From: an uncultured Olsenella sp.
GTDB taxonomy: Bacteria > Actinomycetota > Coriobacteriia > Coriobacteriales > Atopobiaceae
Length of the DNA stretch: 9,479 nucleotides
Assembly: GCA_900548775.1 (NCBI GenBank)
Contig: URLM01000062.1
Span: forward strand, 1-9,479
Reading direction: 5' to 3'
In this document: positions 1-6,705 of the stretch, one piece after another
Position numbering within the stretch: position 1 is the first letter of the stretch
Layout of the letters: every line of letters begins with the position of its first letter
Notes under the pieces: model-generated
Told to the model about the DNA's origin: nothing
The model's input: the letters and a program-made list of their open reading frames with translations, nothing else
Databases searched by the model: none
Program-made: the position numbers and the translations under genes

Positions 1-733
1 TCCCGTGGTCAACGCGGACCTCGCCGGCAATGTGGCTGGCCACGCCCTCGGAGGGACGCCCGGCAAGAACGTAGACGCGACTCGCCATCGAGACCGCCTC
101 GTCCACGTCGTGCGTGATCACCAGCGCGGAAAGGCCCAGCTCGCGGGCCATATCGCAGAACCAGCGGCGCACCTCGACACGTGTGATGGCATCAAGCGCC
201 GAGAAGGGCTCGTCCAGAAGCGTGACATCTGCGCCCATGAGGTAGGTGCGCATGAACGCCGCACGCTGGCGCATGCCGCCAGAGAGCTCGGCCGGCCACT
301 TCTCCTCCGTGCCCGCAAGGCCAAAACGCTCGAAGAGCGGCTCGGCCTTCGCGCGGGCCTCGGCACGGGGGACGCCCGCCAGCAGCAGAGGCAGGCACAC
401 GTTGTCGATGATGCGACGGCTGGGCAGCAGCAGGTCCTTCTGCAGCATGTAGCTCACGTGGCCGGGTGTGCCGGTGATGTCTGTGCCGTGGAGCAGCACC
501 TGGCCGGAGAGCGGCCGCGTGAGGCCCGAAAGCGCGTGCAGGATGGTCGTCTTGCCACAGCCGGAGCGGCCCACCAGGCACACCACCTCGCCCGCGGCAA
601 CGGTAAGGGAGATTCGGTCCACGACCGTCGTCCGGCCGTCCCACGAGAGCGTGAGCGAGCGTGCCTCGAGCGCCGGCGCACCGCCGGTACCCGAGGCCTG
701 GGGCTTCTCGGCAGATGTGACGCCTGCGCCCAC
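1..733 (-). CDS. thiZ: ABC transporter ATP-binding protein, ThiZ-like (3' end outside window)
   Basis: ATPase of an ABC importer, expected to sit on the inner membrane face and drive uptake of a thiamine pyrimidine precursor with the adjacent permease and lipoprotein. The visible 244 codons show Walker A GRSGCGKTT (residues 55-63), Q-loop Gln98, signature LSGGM (150-154), Walker B TLLDEP (171-176), D-loop SALD (178-181) and switch His208 in VITHDV. This is a complete nucleotide-binding core of the SsuB/TauB/ThiZ type; only the C-terminal tail is missing. The start is GTG at 733, directly after the TAG stop of the lipoprotein gene, with GGAGG five bases upstream. An N-terminal stretch of about 20 residues rich in Ala/Gly/Pro precedes the fold, so a later start is possible. 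The ThiZ assignment rests on the operon context and the riboswitch; the sequence alone says nitrate/sulfonate/thiamine-type ATPase. Confidence 0.9.
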   Translation of the reverse strand, partial: MGAGVTSAEKPQASGTGGAPALEARSLTLSWDGRTTVVDRISLTVAAGEVVCLVGRSGCGKTTILHALSGLTRPLSGQVLLHGTDITGTPGHVSYMLQKDLLLPSRRIIDNVCLPLLLAGVPRAEARAKAEPLFERFGLAGTEEKWPAELSGGMRQRAAFMRTYLMGADVTLLDEPFSALDAITRVEVRRWFCDMARELGLSALVITHDVDEAVSMASRVYVLAGRPSEGVASHIAGEVRVDHG

Positions 734-1816
734 CTATGCCTCCAGGTACGAGAGGTCGTAGCCCTTGGTGACGTCAAGCTTGTTCTCGACCAGGTTCTGG
801 TCGTTCAACCACTGGTAGAACTTGGACCAGCGGTCGGCGTCGATGACGCCCCAGGACGAGGCGTCAGCAATGTACTGGTCGGCCAGGTAGTCCTGGCTAG
901 CGTGGACGAGGTCGGAGTCAAGCTCGGGTACGGCGTCGCAGAGGATGTCGGCGGCGTCGCTGGGGTTCTCGACGCAGAATTCGTAGCCCTTCTTGACGGC
1001 GCGCAGGAAGGCCTTGACCTGGTCGGGGTTCTCCTTGGCAAAGTCGTCGTTGGCCGCGATGACCGGCGTGTAGTAGTCAAAGACGTCATCGATCGAGATG
1101 AAGGAGAAGTAGTTCACGTCGTAGTTCTGGACCTTGGCGTTCTGGACAGCCCAGCCCTCGTAGACCCACACGGTGTCGAACATGTTGGCCTTGAGGCCCG
1201 AGACCTCGTCGTCCACGTTGTAGGGCACCAGGTTGATCTTGGAGTAGTCGCCGCCGTCGGCCTCGACCACGTCCTTGATGGTGGCCTGCTCGACGGGCTG
1301 GTCCCAGGTGGCGTAGGTGTGGTCCTCCATGAGCTTGGGGCGCGTGATGCCGTCGGCCGCACGGCTCATGATGCCGGAGGTGTTGTGCTGGATGATGGCG
1401 GCAACGGCCGTGTAGGGCATGGGCTGGTCGGACGAGAAGCTGTTGGCCATCACGTCCTGGTACGAGACGCCCATCTGGGCGCCGCCCGCGCCGATAAGGG
1501 CGTCCGCGCCGTCCTCGGGCGGCTGGACGATCTCCACGTCCAGGCCCTCGTCGGCAAAGTAGCCCTTGGCCTGCGCCACGTAGATGCCCGTGTGGTTGGT
1601 GTTGGGGGTGTAGTCAAGCACGAAGGAGATCTTCGCGAGGTCGCTGGCGCTCGCGTTGCTCGAGCTGGACGAGTCGCTCGACGCGGCGGCGTTAGACGAG
1701 ACGGACTGGGACGCCTGGCCGCAGCCGGCGAGTGCCAGTGCGGCGGAGGCCGCAACGGAGCCACGCAGGAATGAGCGGCGAGAGACGCCGCCGGAAAGCA
1801 CGGAGTTGGAAGCCAT
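734..1816 (-). CDS. thiY: ThiY-like thiamine-precursor-binding lipoprotein (NMT1/THI5-like), Tat-exported
   Basis: Extracytoplasmic substrate-binding protein of 360 aa. The N-terminus has a twin-arginine motif SRRSFLRG (12-19), a hydrophobic Ala-rich segment and the lipobox LAGC with Cys32 as the lipidation site. A Ser/Ala-rich linker (about 35-60) follows. The mature part begins with ISFVLDYTPNTNHTGIYVA (63-81), typical of the NMT1/ThiY family that binds formylaminopyrimidine or HMP-type thiamine precursors. VWVYEGW (216-222) is another family-like segment. Start: ATG at 1816 shares its A with the permease TAA stop (TAATG), which implies translational coupling; AAGGGA lies upstream. The reading frame stays open much further upstream, but that extension is the permease gene in another frame. 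Function comes from family and context; the exact ligand (HMP, formylaminopyrimidine or thiamine) cannot be decided here. Confidence 0.92.
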   Translation of the reverse strand: MASNSVLSGGVSRRSFLRGSVAASAALALAGCGQASQSVSSNAAASSDSSSSSNASASDLAKISFVLDYTPNTNHTGIYVAQAKGYFADEGLDVEIVQPPEDGADALIGAGGAQMGVSYQDVMANSFSSDQPMPYTAVAAIIQHNTSGIMSRAADGITRPKLMEDHTYATWDQPVEQATIKDVVEADGGDYSKINLVPYNVDDEVSGLKANMFDTVWVYEGWAVQNAKVQNYDVNYFSFISIDDVFDYYTPVIAANDDFAKENPDQVKAFLRAVKKGYEFCVENPSDAADILCDAVPELDSDLVHASQDYLADQYIADASSWGVIDADRWSKFYQWLNDQNLVENKLDVTKGYDLSYLEA

Positions 1817-2655
1817 TATCGTTTGTTCCCTTCTGCCCTCTTCCAGGGCATGCACACGCGCTGCAGCAGGTCGACGAGCTTCATGAGACCAAGCGACAGC
1901 GCAGAGATGACAATGATGACCGCGAACATGCGGTCGTACGAGAAGGACTTGCGCACGCGCGTCATGTAGACGCCCAGGCCGGAGTTGCCCCCAAGCCACT
2001 CGGCGATCACGGCGCCCACGATGGCGTAGGTCGCGCTGATTCGCAGGCCGCTGAAGAACTGGTCGGCCGCGGCGGGCAGCTTGGCGTAGCGGAAGATCTG
2101 CCAACGCGAGGCGTTCATGGTGCGCATGAGGTCGATGACGTCGGGGTCAACCGAGCGGAAGCCCGAGATCAGCGACACCGTGATGGGGAAGAACGTGGTG
2201 ATCACGATGAGGATCACCTTGGGCGCCAGGCCGTAGCCAAACCACAGCACCAGAAGCGGCGCGATGGCGATGGTGGGGATGGTCTGCGAGATGGTCACGA
2301 GCGGCTGGAGGGCCAGGTAGAAGCCCTCGAAGCGGTCCATGAGCACCGCGATGGCAAAGCCGAGGGCAACTCCGATGAGAAGGCCGATGGCCGTCTCGAC
2401 GAGGGTGGTTGCCGCGTGGCCCACGATGAGCGAGATGTCGCCCACGAGGGCCTGGACCACCTGGACGGGCGTGGGGAGCAGGAAGTTGGGAATGATTCCC
2501 AGGTCAACGACAAGCTCCCACACCACGAGGAGGCCGACCACCGTGAGGAGCGGCGTGAGCACGCGGCGTGCGCGGGATGCGCCGGCCCGCAGGGCGGGAG
2601 CGCTGCTCGCCGGCGCGGCGGAGGCGTTGCTCGACGTGTGTTGCTGACGCGACAC
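1816..2655 (-). CDS. thiX: ABC transporter permease, ThiX-like
   Basis: Integral membrane subunit of 279 aa, of the BPD_transp_1 (SsuC/TauC/ThiX) type. About six hydrophobic segments are visible, near residues 33-51, 87-107, 115-138, 144-166, 204-220 and 243-265. The cytoplasmic coupling loop, an EAA-like segment, is MRTMNASRWQIFRYAKLPAA (177-196); it should dock on the ATPase. The first 30 residues are Ser/Ala/Arg-rich and probably cytosolic. The start is GTG at 2655, three bases after the stop of the thiamine-binding protein gene; GAGGAGGT about ten bases upstream, inside the previous gene, serves as ribosome binding site. The stop overlaps the lipoprotein start. Substrate is inferred from the riboswitch and neighbours. 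Confidence 0.9.
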   Translation of the reverse strand: MSRQQHTSSNASAAPASSAPALRAGASRARRVLTPLLTVVGLLVVWELVVDLGIIPNFLLPTPVQVVQALVGDISLIVGHAATTLVETAIGLLIGVALGFAIAVLMDRFEGFYLALQPLVTISQTIPTIAIAPLLVLWFGYGLAPKVILIVITTFFPITVSLISGFRSVDPDVIDLMRTMNASRWQIFRYAKLPAAADQFFSGLRISATYAIVGAVIAEWLGGNSGLGVYMTRVRKSFSYDRMFAVIIVISALSLGLMKLVDLLQRVCMPWKRAEGNKR

Positions 2656-2658
2656 CGG

Positions 2659-2997
2659 CTACGCGACCTCCTCGGCCTTCTGGGCAAACTCGGTGTCGGT
2701 GGGGTGGTACTTGCCCACCTTGTGCTCGGTGGTCATCACGTCGCCGTTGGGACGGTAGTCGATCTTCACGTAGGTGGCCATCTTCTTGCAGCCCGCCTTG
2801 GCGCCCACAAGCTGGCAGTTCTTGACGATTTCCATGCAGGTGTCGTAGTCGGCCTCGATGGCGGTCTCGAACGGGCCAACAAAGTAGTCGACGCCCGTCG
2901 AGTCGATGTAGGCGATAACCGCGTCGACAACGCGGCAGACCTCCTCGTCGGTCTGGGCGTCCATGGGCAGGAACTGTATCGCGACGGAGCAGTCCAT
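2659..2997 (-). CDS. Small thiamine-binding protein, MTH1187/YkoF-like
   Basis: A 112-aa soluble protein resembling the Thiamine_BP (MTH1187/YkoF, COG0011) family, which is ferredoxin-like and reported to bind thiamine or its pyrimidine part. Supporting segments are the N-terminal strand CSVAIQFLPM (3-12), DAVIAYIDSTGVDYFVGPFETAIEAD in the middle (25-50), which I read as the family core, and KKMATYVKIDYR (71-82). It is the first gene after the TPP riboswitch and precedes the three ABC transporter genes, so it likely helps sequester or sense the imported compound. The ATG at 2997 is preferred: GGGAGG lies 4-5 bases upstream. A longer in-frame start near 3033 would translate through the terminator hairpin and is rejected. 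The four Cys residues (3, 21, 54, 61) plus Cys70 are many for its size; their role is unknown. Confidence 0.88.
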   Translation of the reverse strand: MDCSVAIQFLPMDAQTDEEVCRVVDAVIAYIDSTGVDYFVGPFETAIEADYDTCMEIVKNCQLVGAKAGCKKMATYVKIDYRPNGDVMTTEHKVGKYHPTDTEFAQKAEEVA

Positions 2998-3018
2998 GCA
3001 CCCTCCCTTCCGGGTGCC

Positions 3019-3049
3019 AAAAAAGGCACCCACGTCTTCCGTAGGTGCC
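3019..3049 (-). terminator. Intrinsic terminator, expression platform of the TPP riboswitch
   Basis: In the minus-strand transcript GGCACCUACG pairs with CGUGGGUGCC around a GAAGA loop (ten pairs, one G-U), followed at once by six U. It lies between the TPP aptamer and the first thi gene, so it should act as a regulated terminator. Part of its 5' arm (CCUACG, 3040-3045) is complementary to CGUAGG at the aptamer 3' side (3069-3074), which gives an evident antiterminator. Confidence 0.88.
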
Positions 3050-3059
3050 CGAACTGTGC

Positions 3060-3148
3060 GCTCTGGTCCCTACGCCGGCATTACCCGGACAGGTTCGATG
3101 GGTCGCGGCATTGGTGCCGCCTCTCAGCCGGGCCATTCTCCCAGCTCC
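3060..3148 (-). ncRNA. TPP riboswitch (THI element)
   Basis: The minus strand carries the conserved THI-box pieces in order. These are GGGAG near the 5' end, CUGAGAGG (about 3121-3128), a variable hairpin GCGGCACCAAUGCCGC, then ACCCAUCGAACCUG, CCGGGUAAUGCCGGCGUAGGGA, and a closing CUGG/CCAG stem (3141-3144 with 3063-3066). It is followed by an intrinsic terminator and thiamine-transport genes, the usual arrangement for repression by thiamine pyrophosphate through premature termination. Confidence 0.95.
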
Positions 3149-3162
3149 CCTTTGCGTTGCCC

Positions 3163-3168
3163 AGTATA
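3163..3168 (-). promoter_or_regulatory. Candidate -10 element for the thi operon
   Basis: TATACT on the minus strand lies about 20 bases upstream of the first conserved riboswitch bases, the right distance for a leader start near 3155. No TTGACA-like -35 is present; the expected position (about 3186-3191) falls in the edge of the large palindrome. This makes the assignment tentative. Confidence 0.4.
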
Positions 3169-3184
3169 GCGCGGATACCACCCT

Positions 3185-3244
3185 CCCGCGGGATTTTGTT
3201 CCCCGGCAATGGAATCCCATTGCCGGGGAACAAAATCCCGCGGG
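3185..3244. repeat. Perfect palindrome, 28-bp arms with 4-base loop
   Basis: The arms 3185-3212 and 3217-3244 are exact reverse complements around AATC. Each arm runs CCCGCGGG, ATTTTGTT, CCCCGGCAATGG. Positions 3190-3244 align without gaps to 9382-9436 with 45 of 55 identities, so this belongs to a dispersed intergenic repeat family. No U-tract of terminator type follows on either strand. It abuts the likely thi promoter. Confidence 0.9.
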
Positions 3245-3323
3245 TTAATTGCAGTCTGCGAGAAGGACGCAACGCGTCTACCTGCGGTTCTTCTCGGCAG
3301 CACGCCCAAACGACTGCAATTAA
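3245..3323. repeat. Inverted repeat TTAATTGCAGTC ... GACTGCAATTAA
   Basis: A perfect 12-bp inverted repeat (3245-3256 and 3312-3323), with a second, imperfect inner pair TGCGAGAA (3257-3264) and TTCTCGGCA (about 3291-3299). It begins on the base after the large palindrome, so the two form one compound element. The remaining 3324-3477 shows a short GTGGCC/GGCCAC stem (3440-3445, 3453-3458) just before the DUF4256 ribosome binding site, and no convincing promoter. Confidence 0.7.
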
Positions 3324-3477
3324 GTCGCAGTTTTGCCGCTGGGGCAACCGGCATCTCCTTATCAGTCACAGGCACGGCGCCATCATCATGATCTTTCGCG
3401 TCATCGTGAGGCACAATGGGATTCTCTTTGACTGATGTCGTGGCCCCATCCTGGCCACTTCCAACAAAAGGAGACAT

Positions 3478-3981
3478 ATGGACGCCCTCAAAGCGCGCTT
3501 CGAAAGCCACCCTGAGAGACACCCCGGCGTTACCTGGGAAGACGTCGCGCGACGGCTCGACGACACGCGGCGGCACGCCCTTGCCTATCTCGAGGAGACG
3601 GGCGGCGAGCCGGACGTCTTTCTCTACCAGGGCCGCCTCTACGTTGCGGACTTCTCGCCCGAGTCCCCGCAACGTCGGTCCGTCTGCTACGACCGAGCCG
3701 CTCGTCTGGGCAGGAAGCGCAACCCGCCAGCGGCCAGCGCCTGCGAGCTTGCGGAATCTAACGGCCTAGAACTTGTGGACGAGACGATCTACCTCGCCAT
3801 GCAGGAGCTTGCTCCGCTAGATGCCAAGACCAGCAGCTGGATCAAGACCCCGGCAGACATGCGCTCCCAAGGCGGCGCCCTCTTTGGCAGCAGGCGGTAC
3901 AACCGCACGTTCATCTACTGCAACGGCGCGGATTCCTACTACGCGGCGCGCGGCTTTAGGGCGTGCTTGCCGCTGGAGTAA
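3478..3981 (+). CDS. DUF4256 family protein, unknown function
   Basis: A 167-aa soluble protein matching the DUF4256 pattern from memory of the family. Characteristic pieces are LKARFESHPERHPGVTW (4-20), GGEPDVF (42-48), ADFSPESPQRRSVCYD (57-72), RKRNPP (79-84), KTSSWIKTP (117-125), GGALFGSRRY (132-141) and NGADSYYAARGFR (149-161). Full family length, no signal peptide or membrane segment. The ATG at 3478 has AAAGGAG (3467-3473, allowing the overlap) five bases upstream, a strong site. It is the only plus-strand gene, convergent with the helicase gene and divergent from the thi operon. DUF4256 has no established function and the context gives none. Confidence 0.88.
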   Translation: MDALKARFESHPERHPGVTWEDVARRLDDTRRHALAYLEETGGEPDVFLYQGRLYVADFSPESPQRRSVCYDRAARLGRKRNPPAASACELAESNGLELVDETIYLAMQELAPLDAKTSSWIKTPADMRSQGGALFGSRRYNRTFIYCNGADSYYAARGFRACLPLE

Positions 3982-4103
3982 CGACCACGACCTTTGCTGA
4001 GGGCGCCGTCACGCGAGGCGGCACCCGCGGGGTGATCGGGAGCCAGATTGGTCTCCGCGCAACGAGACAATCGCCCGCGCCGAGAAGCCCCGCCGCACGC
4101 ACC
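3982..4103. other. Convergent intergenic region with a possible hairpin
   Basis: Between two gene ends lies GATTGGTCTC (4046-4055) facing GAGACAATC (4064-4072), a nine-pair stem with one bulged G, and a smaller CACCC/GGGTG stem near 4022-4034. Neither is followed by a T-run on either strand, so a bidirectional terminator is only a guess. Confidence 0.25.
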
Positions 4104-6215
4104 CTACGCCCCTGCCTCCTGCATCTCCAACAGGTGATGCTCAAGCGCACCGTCCACGGCAAAGAGGTACAGCCCATGAACGCCTCGCTTGAGCAGCACG
4201 TTGAGCTCGTGGCGGAGGTTGGCCTCGGGGTCCTCGCTGCCGTTAATCGCCTGCGAGTTGCAGCTCTTTGAGGGATCGAATGCCAGCCGTCCTTCTCGCC
4301 AGCAGATCGACGGTCCAATGATGACGCCTGCGTAGTTGAGGTCAAATCCCTGAATGGTGTAGATCGAGCCGCATTCCCCCAGCGTATGGCCCTGTTCTGC
4401 CCATGCCTTATCGCGCTCGCTGGCCGTCTGCTCCTCGCTGGCAGACGTCTGGTAGTTCCACGGCATGTGGAAGTACTCCGTGTGAGGGGCGCTATCGGTT
4501 GCGGCTGAGAGACGCCCGCGCCGAGAACCGCGCCCGCCTGCGCCAAACGAGACCCAGCCGTTCTCCTCGCGATAGATGCGAACCTCCCAGACACCGCCCG
4601 AAGTCGGCTTCGACTTGCTCGAGTATGGCCAGTCATACGTTGCCAGCACGCGGGAAAGACCGTGCGAGGTGCTGTCCACAATCGCGCCCGTTGCGGAATC
4701 GAAGGTCAAGGCCTTGTCCTGGATTGCTTCTTTCAAATCGAAGGGCGAGCTAAAGACCTTGATCTCGTACGGTATGTGCCCCTTGCGCGGTCGGTCGCGG
4801 GGGATGGGACGTATGCCGCGAGCGTTGGCAAAGTCGTCAATCCACGCAATGACCTCGTCGCAGGCGTCGATGCGATACTGCTGGCGCAGGAGCAGGTTCT
4901 CCACATGAAACGGGAACCCGGAGACCTCGGTGGCTCTTCTCGCACAGACGGTTTGGCCGTTCGAGAAGCGCCCCTCGGGGAAGAGGGCCGACCTCATCGC
5001 AGCGTCAAGCTCCTGCGACTTTCTTAACACCTGCTCGAGGTCGTACACGGCAACCACCACGCGCGCACGACGCATGATGTCCACAAGCATGTTCCTGCTG
5101 CCGGTATACCCCTGGTTGCCCTGGGTGAGAAGGAGATGGGCCTCGTCGATGAGAACGACGTCCACCGGATCGCAGGGGTAGTTCTGGCGCTCGTGACCAC
5201 CGCCATGCCCGGCTTCACTGTGCTTGTTGATAAACCGCGTGGGCTTGTCCACCACGACGCCGTCCCTGTTCTGGAGGCCAAGCCGCTTCATGATGGCGTT
5301 GTAGACCGTGAGCTGCTCGTTGTGGTTCACCAGAAGGCATGCGCTGACGGAGCGGCGTGCGGCAGCAGCGGCAGCACCGGCGGCCCCGGCTCCCCCGCCG
5401 TCCTCTACCTCCAGCTCGTTCATGACGCGCAGGAACAGGTGGCTGAGAAGGACCGTCTTGCCGGTTCCAGCCATGCCCTCAACCACAATGAGCTCGCCGT
5501 CCTTGACGGGAGCGTCGGCGTCCGCGTGGGGCGCGCCGGCTCGCGCAGCCATGAGCTCGCGCAGCCTGCCGAGAATCACGTCCTCCGCCGCCAGCTGGTC
5601 TTTCCCCAGCGCGCGAAACGGCGATGCCTTGAAGATCGCCGAGTCCCGGATGACAGACTCCGCCGGAAAGAGCTCCGGCTCGTAGCGGTTGAGCTTGCGC
5701 CACACGGCAGAGGTGATTATTGGCAGCTCAGGCTTGGTGTAGTAGTTCTCCTGCGGGTTGCCGCGACCGTTTGCCAAGGTCACATGCTCGGCGCCAGAAG
5801 CCAGAAGGTAGCTCAGGAAGTTGTTCTCAAGATCAAGCGTGAGCGACTTGTTGAAGTGATCCTGCCCAATCACCAGCATGCGACTGCCGGGCCGAATAAG
5901 CTGTTCCCACGCCTGCCTACCCCGCTCGGTTCGATACGTGATGTCGTCGGAATAGTGCTCCCTGGTTCGCCGCACAATCGAGTTGGTCTCGCCCACATAA
6001 AGTATGAACTCATCGAACTCGTAGCCGCCACGCGTGCGCCCGCGCTGCTTGGCGCGAATGATGTACACGGTAGGGTAGGTCTTGAGGAGCCGTCGCGCAC
6101 CACTTGAGAGCTCGCTGCCATCAACCTCGCACGGCACCTGATCGATGCTCTGCTCAATCTTGATATCGTCCTCGTGGAATGGGACGTCAATGACAACGGG
6201 TTGTCTGAGCGACAT
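4104..6215 (-). CDS. GIY-YIG nuclease domain fused to DUF2075 / Schlafen group 3 helicase
   Basis: A 703-aa two-domain protein. The N-terminal part (about 45-135) resembles a GIY-YIG endonuclease: TVYIIRA (49-55), LYVGET (72-77, YVG for YIG), Arg82/83 in VRRTREHY and Glu130 in LENNFLSYLL as plausible catalytic residues. The C-terminal part (about 240-690) is a DUF2075 (Schlafen group 3-type) SF1-like ATPase. It has Walker A GMAGTGKT (247-254), Walker B VVLIDEAH (353-360), a motif III-like VVAVYDLEQ (387-395), RQQYR (444-448), a motif V-like IYTIQGFDLNYAGVIIGP (618-635) and a motif VI-like LLKRGVHGLYLFAVD (674-688). A Gly/Ala run (about 273-287) interrupts the helicase. The ATG at 6215 has GGGGAG about eight bases upstream. 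It lies 76 bases after the pyrophosphohydrolase gene, probably in one operon. Likely role is processing of foreign or damaged nucleic acid; this is inferred from domains. Confidence 0.85.
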   Translation of the reverse strand: MSLRQPVVIDVPFHEDDIKIEQSIDQVPCEVDGSELSSGARRLLKTYPTVYIIRAKQRGRTRGGYEFDEFILYVGETNSIVRRTREHYSDDITYRTERGRQAWEQLIRPGSRMLVIGQDHFNKSLTLDLENNFLSYLLASGAEHVTLANGRGNPQENYYTKPELPIITSAVWRKLNRYEPELFPAESVIRDSAIFKASPFRALGKDQLAAEDVILGRLRELMAARAGAPHADADAPVKDGELIVVEGMAGTGKTVLLSHLFLRVMNELEVEDGGGAGAAGAAAAAARRSVSACLLVNHNEQLTVYNAIMKRLGLQNRDGVVVDKPTRFINKHSEAGHGGGHERQNYPCDPVDVVLIDEAHLLLTQGNQGYTGSRNMLVDIMRRARVVVAVYDLEQVLRKSQELDAAMRSALFPEGRFSNGQTVCARRATEVSGFPFHVENLLLRQQYRIDACDEVIAWIDDFANARGIRPIPRDRPRKGHIPYEIKVFSSPFDLKEAIQDKALTFDSATGAIVDSTSHGLSRVLATYDWPYSSKSKPTSGGVWEVRIYREENGWVSFGAGGRGSRRGRLSAATDSAPHTEYFHMPWNYQTSASEEQTASERDKAWAEQGHTLGECGSIYTIQGFDLNYAGVIIGPSICWREGRLAFDPSKSCNSQAINGSEDPEANLRHELNVLLKRGVHGLYLFAVDGALEHHLLEMQEAGA

Positions 6216-6264
6216 GAGCTTCTCCCCTACTGCAACAATTGATGCGGCGGCAGGCGCGCCGCAA

Positions 6265-6295
6265 GTGAGACAAAGGGACTGTCCCTTTGTCTCAC
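6265..6295. repeat. Perfect palindrome GTGAGACAAAGGGAC, 15-bp arms
   Basis: Arms 6265-6279 and 6281-6295 are exact reverse complements around a single T. It lies between the pyrophosphohydrolase and helicase genes and overlaps the TGA stop of the former. On the minus strand only TT follows the stem, so it is a poor intrinsic terminator. A diverged copy lies at 8715-8745 inside the fusion gene. It looks like a REP-type mobile palindrome that could also act as an mRNA end or stabiliser. Confidence 0.88.
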
Positions 6296-6636
6296 AGCTC
6301 GGTGTACTTCTTGGCGTTGCCGCGGCTAAGCTCGACGGGGTACTTCTCAGCGTTGGCGTCGATCTTCTCGTTCACGATCTTAAGCGGGTCGAGCCCGCAG
6401 GCGTCAGCCATGAACAGGCAGTAGATGAGAACGTCCGCTAGCTCCTCCGAGACCTTGTCCATACGCCCGTCTGCCGAGGTATTGGCTCCGGACCACTGGA
6501 ACGCCTCCAGAAGCTCGGCCGACTCGAGGCTAATGGAGATGGCCAAGTCCTTGGGGTTGTGGAACTGGCGCCAGTCCCGCTGGTCGCGGAAGGCGCGCAG
6601 CCTGTCGATGGTTTCCTGATAGTTGCTCACGCGCAT
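6292..6636 (-). CDS. MazG/RS21-C6-like nucleotide pyrophosphohydrolase
   Basis: A 114-aa all-alpha NTP pyrophosphohydrolase, expected to cleave (d)NTPs to (d)NMP plus pyrophosphate with Mg2+. Family marks are RDWRQFHNPKDLAISISLE (20-38), the metal-binding motif ESAELLE (38-44) and the second motif EELADVL (64-70), followed by LDPLKIVNEKI (82-92) and KYPVE (98-102). The length fits the compact RS21-C6 (dCTPase-like) type, not full MazG. Start: ATG at 6636 has GGAGG only two bases upstream, an awkwardly short gap; GTG at 6630 (two codons later) would give eight bases and may be the real start. It lies upstream of the GIY-YIG helicase gene in the same direction. Possible roles are house-cleaning of modified nucleotides or, with the helicase, nucleotide depletion in defence. 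Confidence 0.9.
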   Translation of the reverse strand: MRVSNYQETIDRLRAFRDQRDWRQFHNPKDLAISISLESAELLEAFQWSGANTSADGRMDKVSEELADVLIYCLFMADACGLDPLKIVNEKIDANAEKYPVELSRGNAKKYTEL

Positions 6637-6654
6637 GGCCTCCCTACGCTCGCT

Positions 6655-6668
6655 GCGCCGTCCGGCGC
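6655..6668. other. Short GC hairpin between toxin and pyrophosphohydrolase genes
   Basis: GCGCCG (6655-6660) and CGGCGC (6663-6668) form a six-pair stem with a two-base loop in the 69-base gap after the toxin stop. No T-run follows, so it may be only a weak barrier, leaving the toxin-antitoxin promoter able to read into the next genes. Confidence 0.3.
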
Positions 6669-6705
6669 GTGTTCACGCGTACGTCTCCGCATCTCCCGTG
6701 CATCG

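Noticed and set aside
5..1774. Long plus-strand open frame (589 codons) opposite the thi genes
   Set aside because: It is antisense to genes with clear ABC transporter motifs, has no recognisable domain, and is the expected shadow in GC-rich DNA.
1817..2104. Upstream extension of the lipoprotein frame
   Set aside because: It overlaps the permease gene; the Tat signal and lipobox place the true start at 1816.
2998..3033. Upstream extension of the thiamine-binding protein
   Set aside because: It would start inside the terminator stem; a good ribosome binding site serves the ATG at 2997.
1732..3435. Plus-strand open frame of 567 codons
   Set aside because: It runs through the riboswitch, terminator and palindrome and is antisense to the permease and thiamine-binding genes.
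5136..6107. Plus-strand open frame of 323 codons
   Set aside because: Shadow of the GIY-YIG helicase gene, with no domain and no supporting start site.
6265..6295. Intrinsic terminator after the pyrophosphohydrolase gene
   Set aside because: The stem is perfect but only two T follow on the minus strand and none of note on the plus strand; kept as a repeat.
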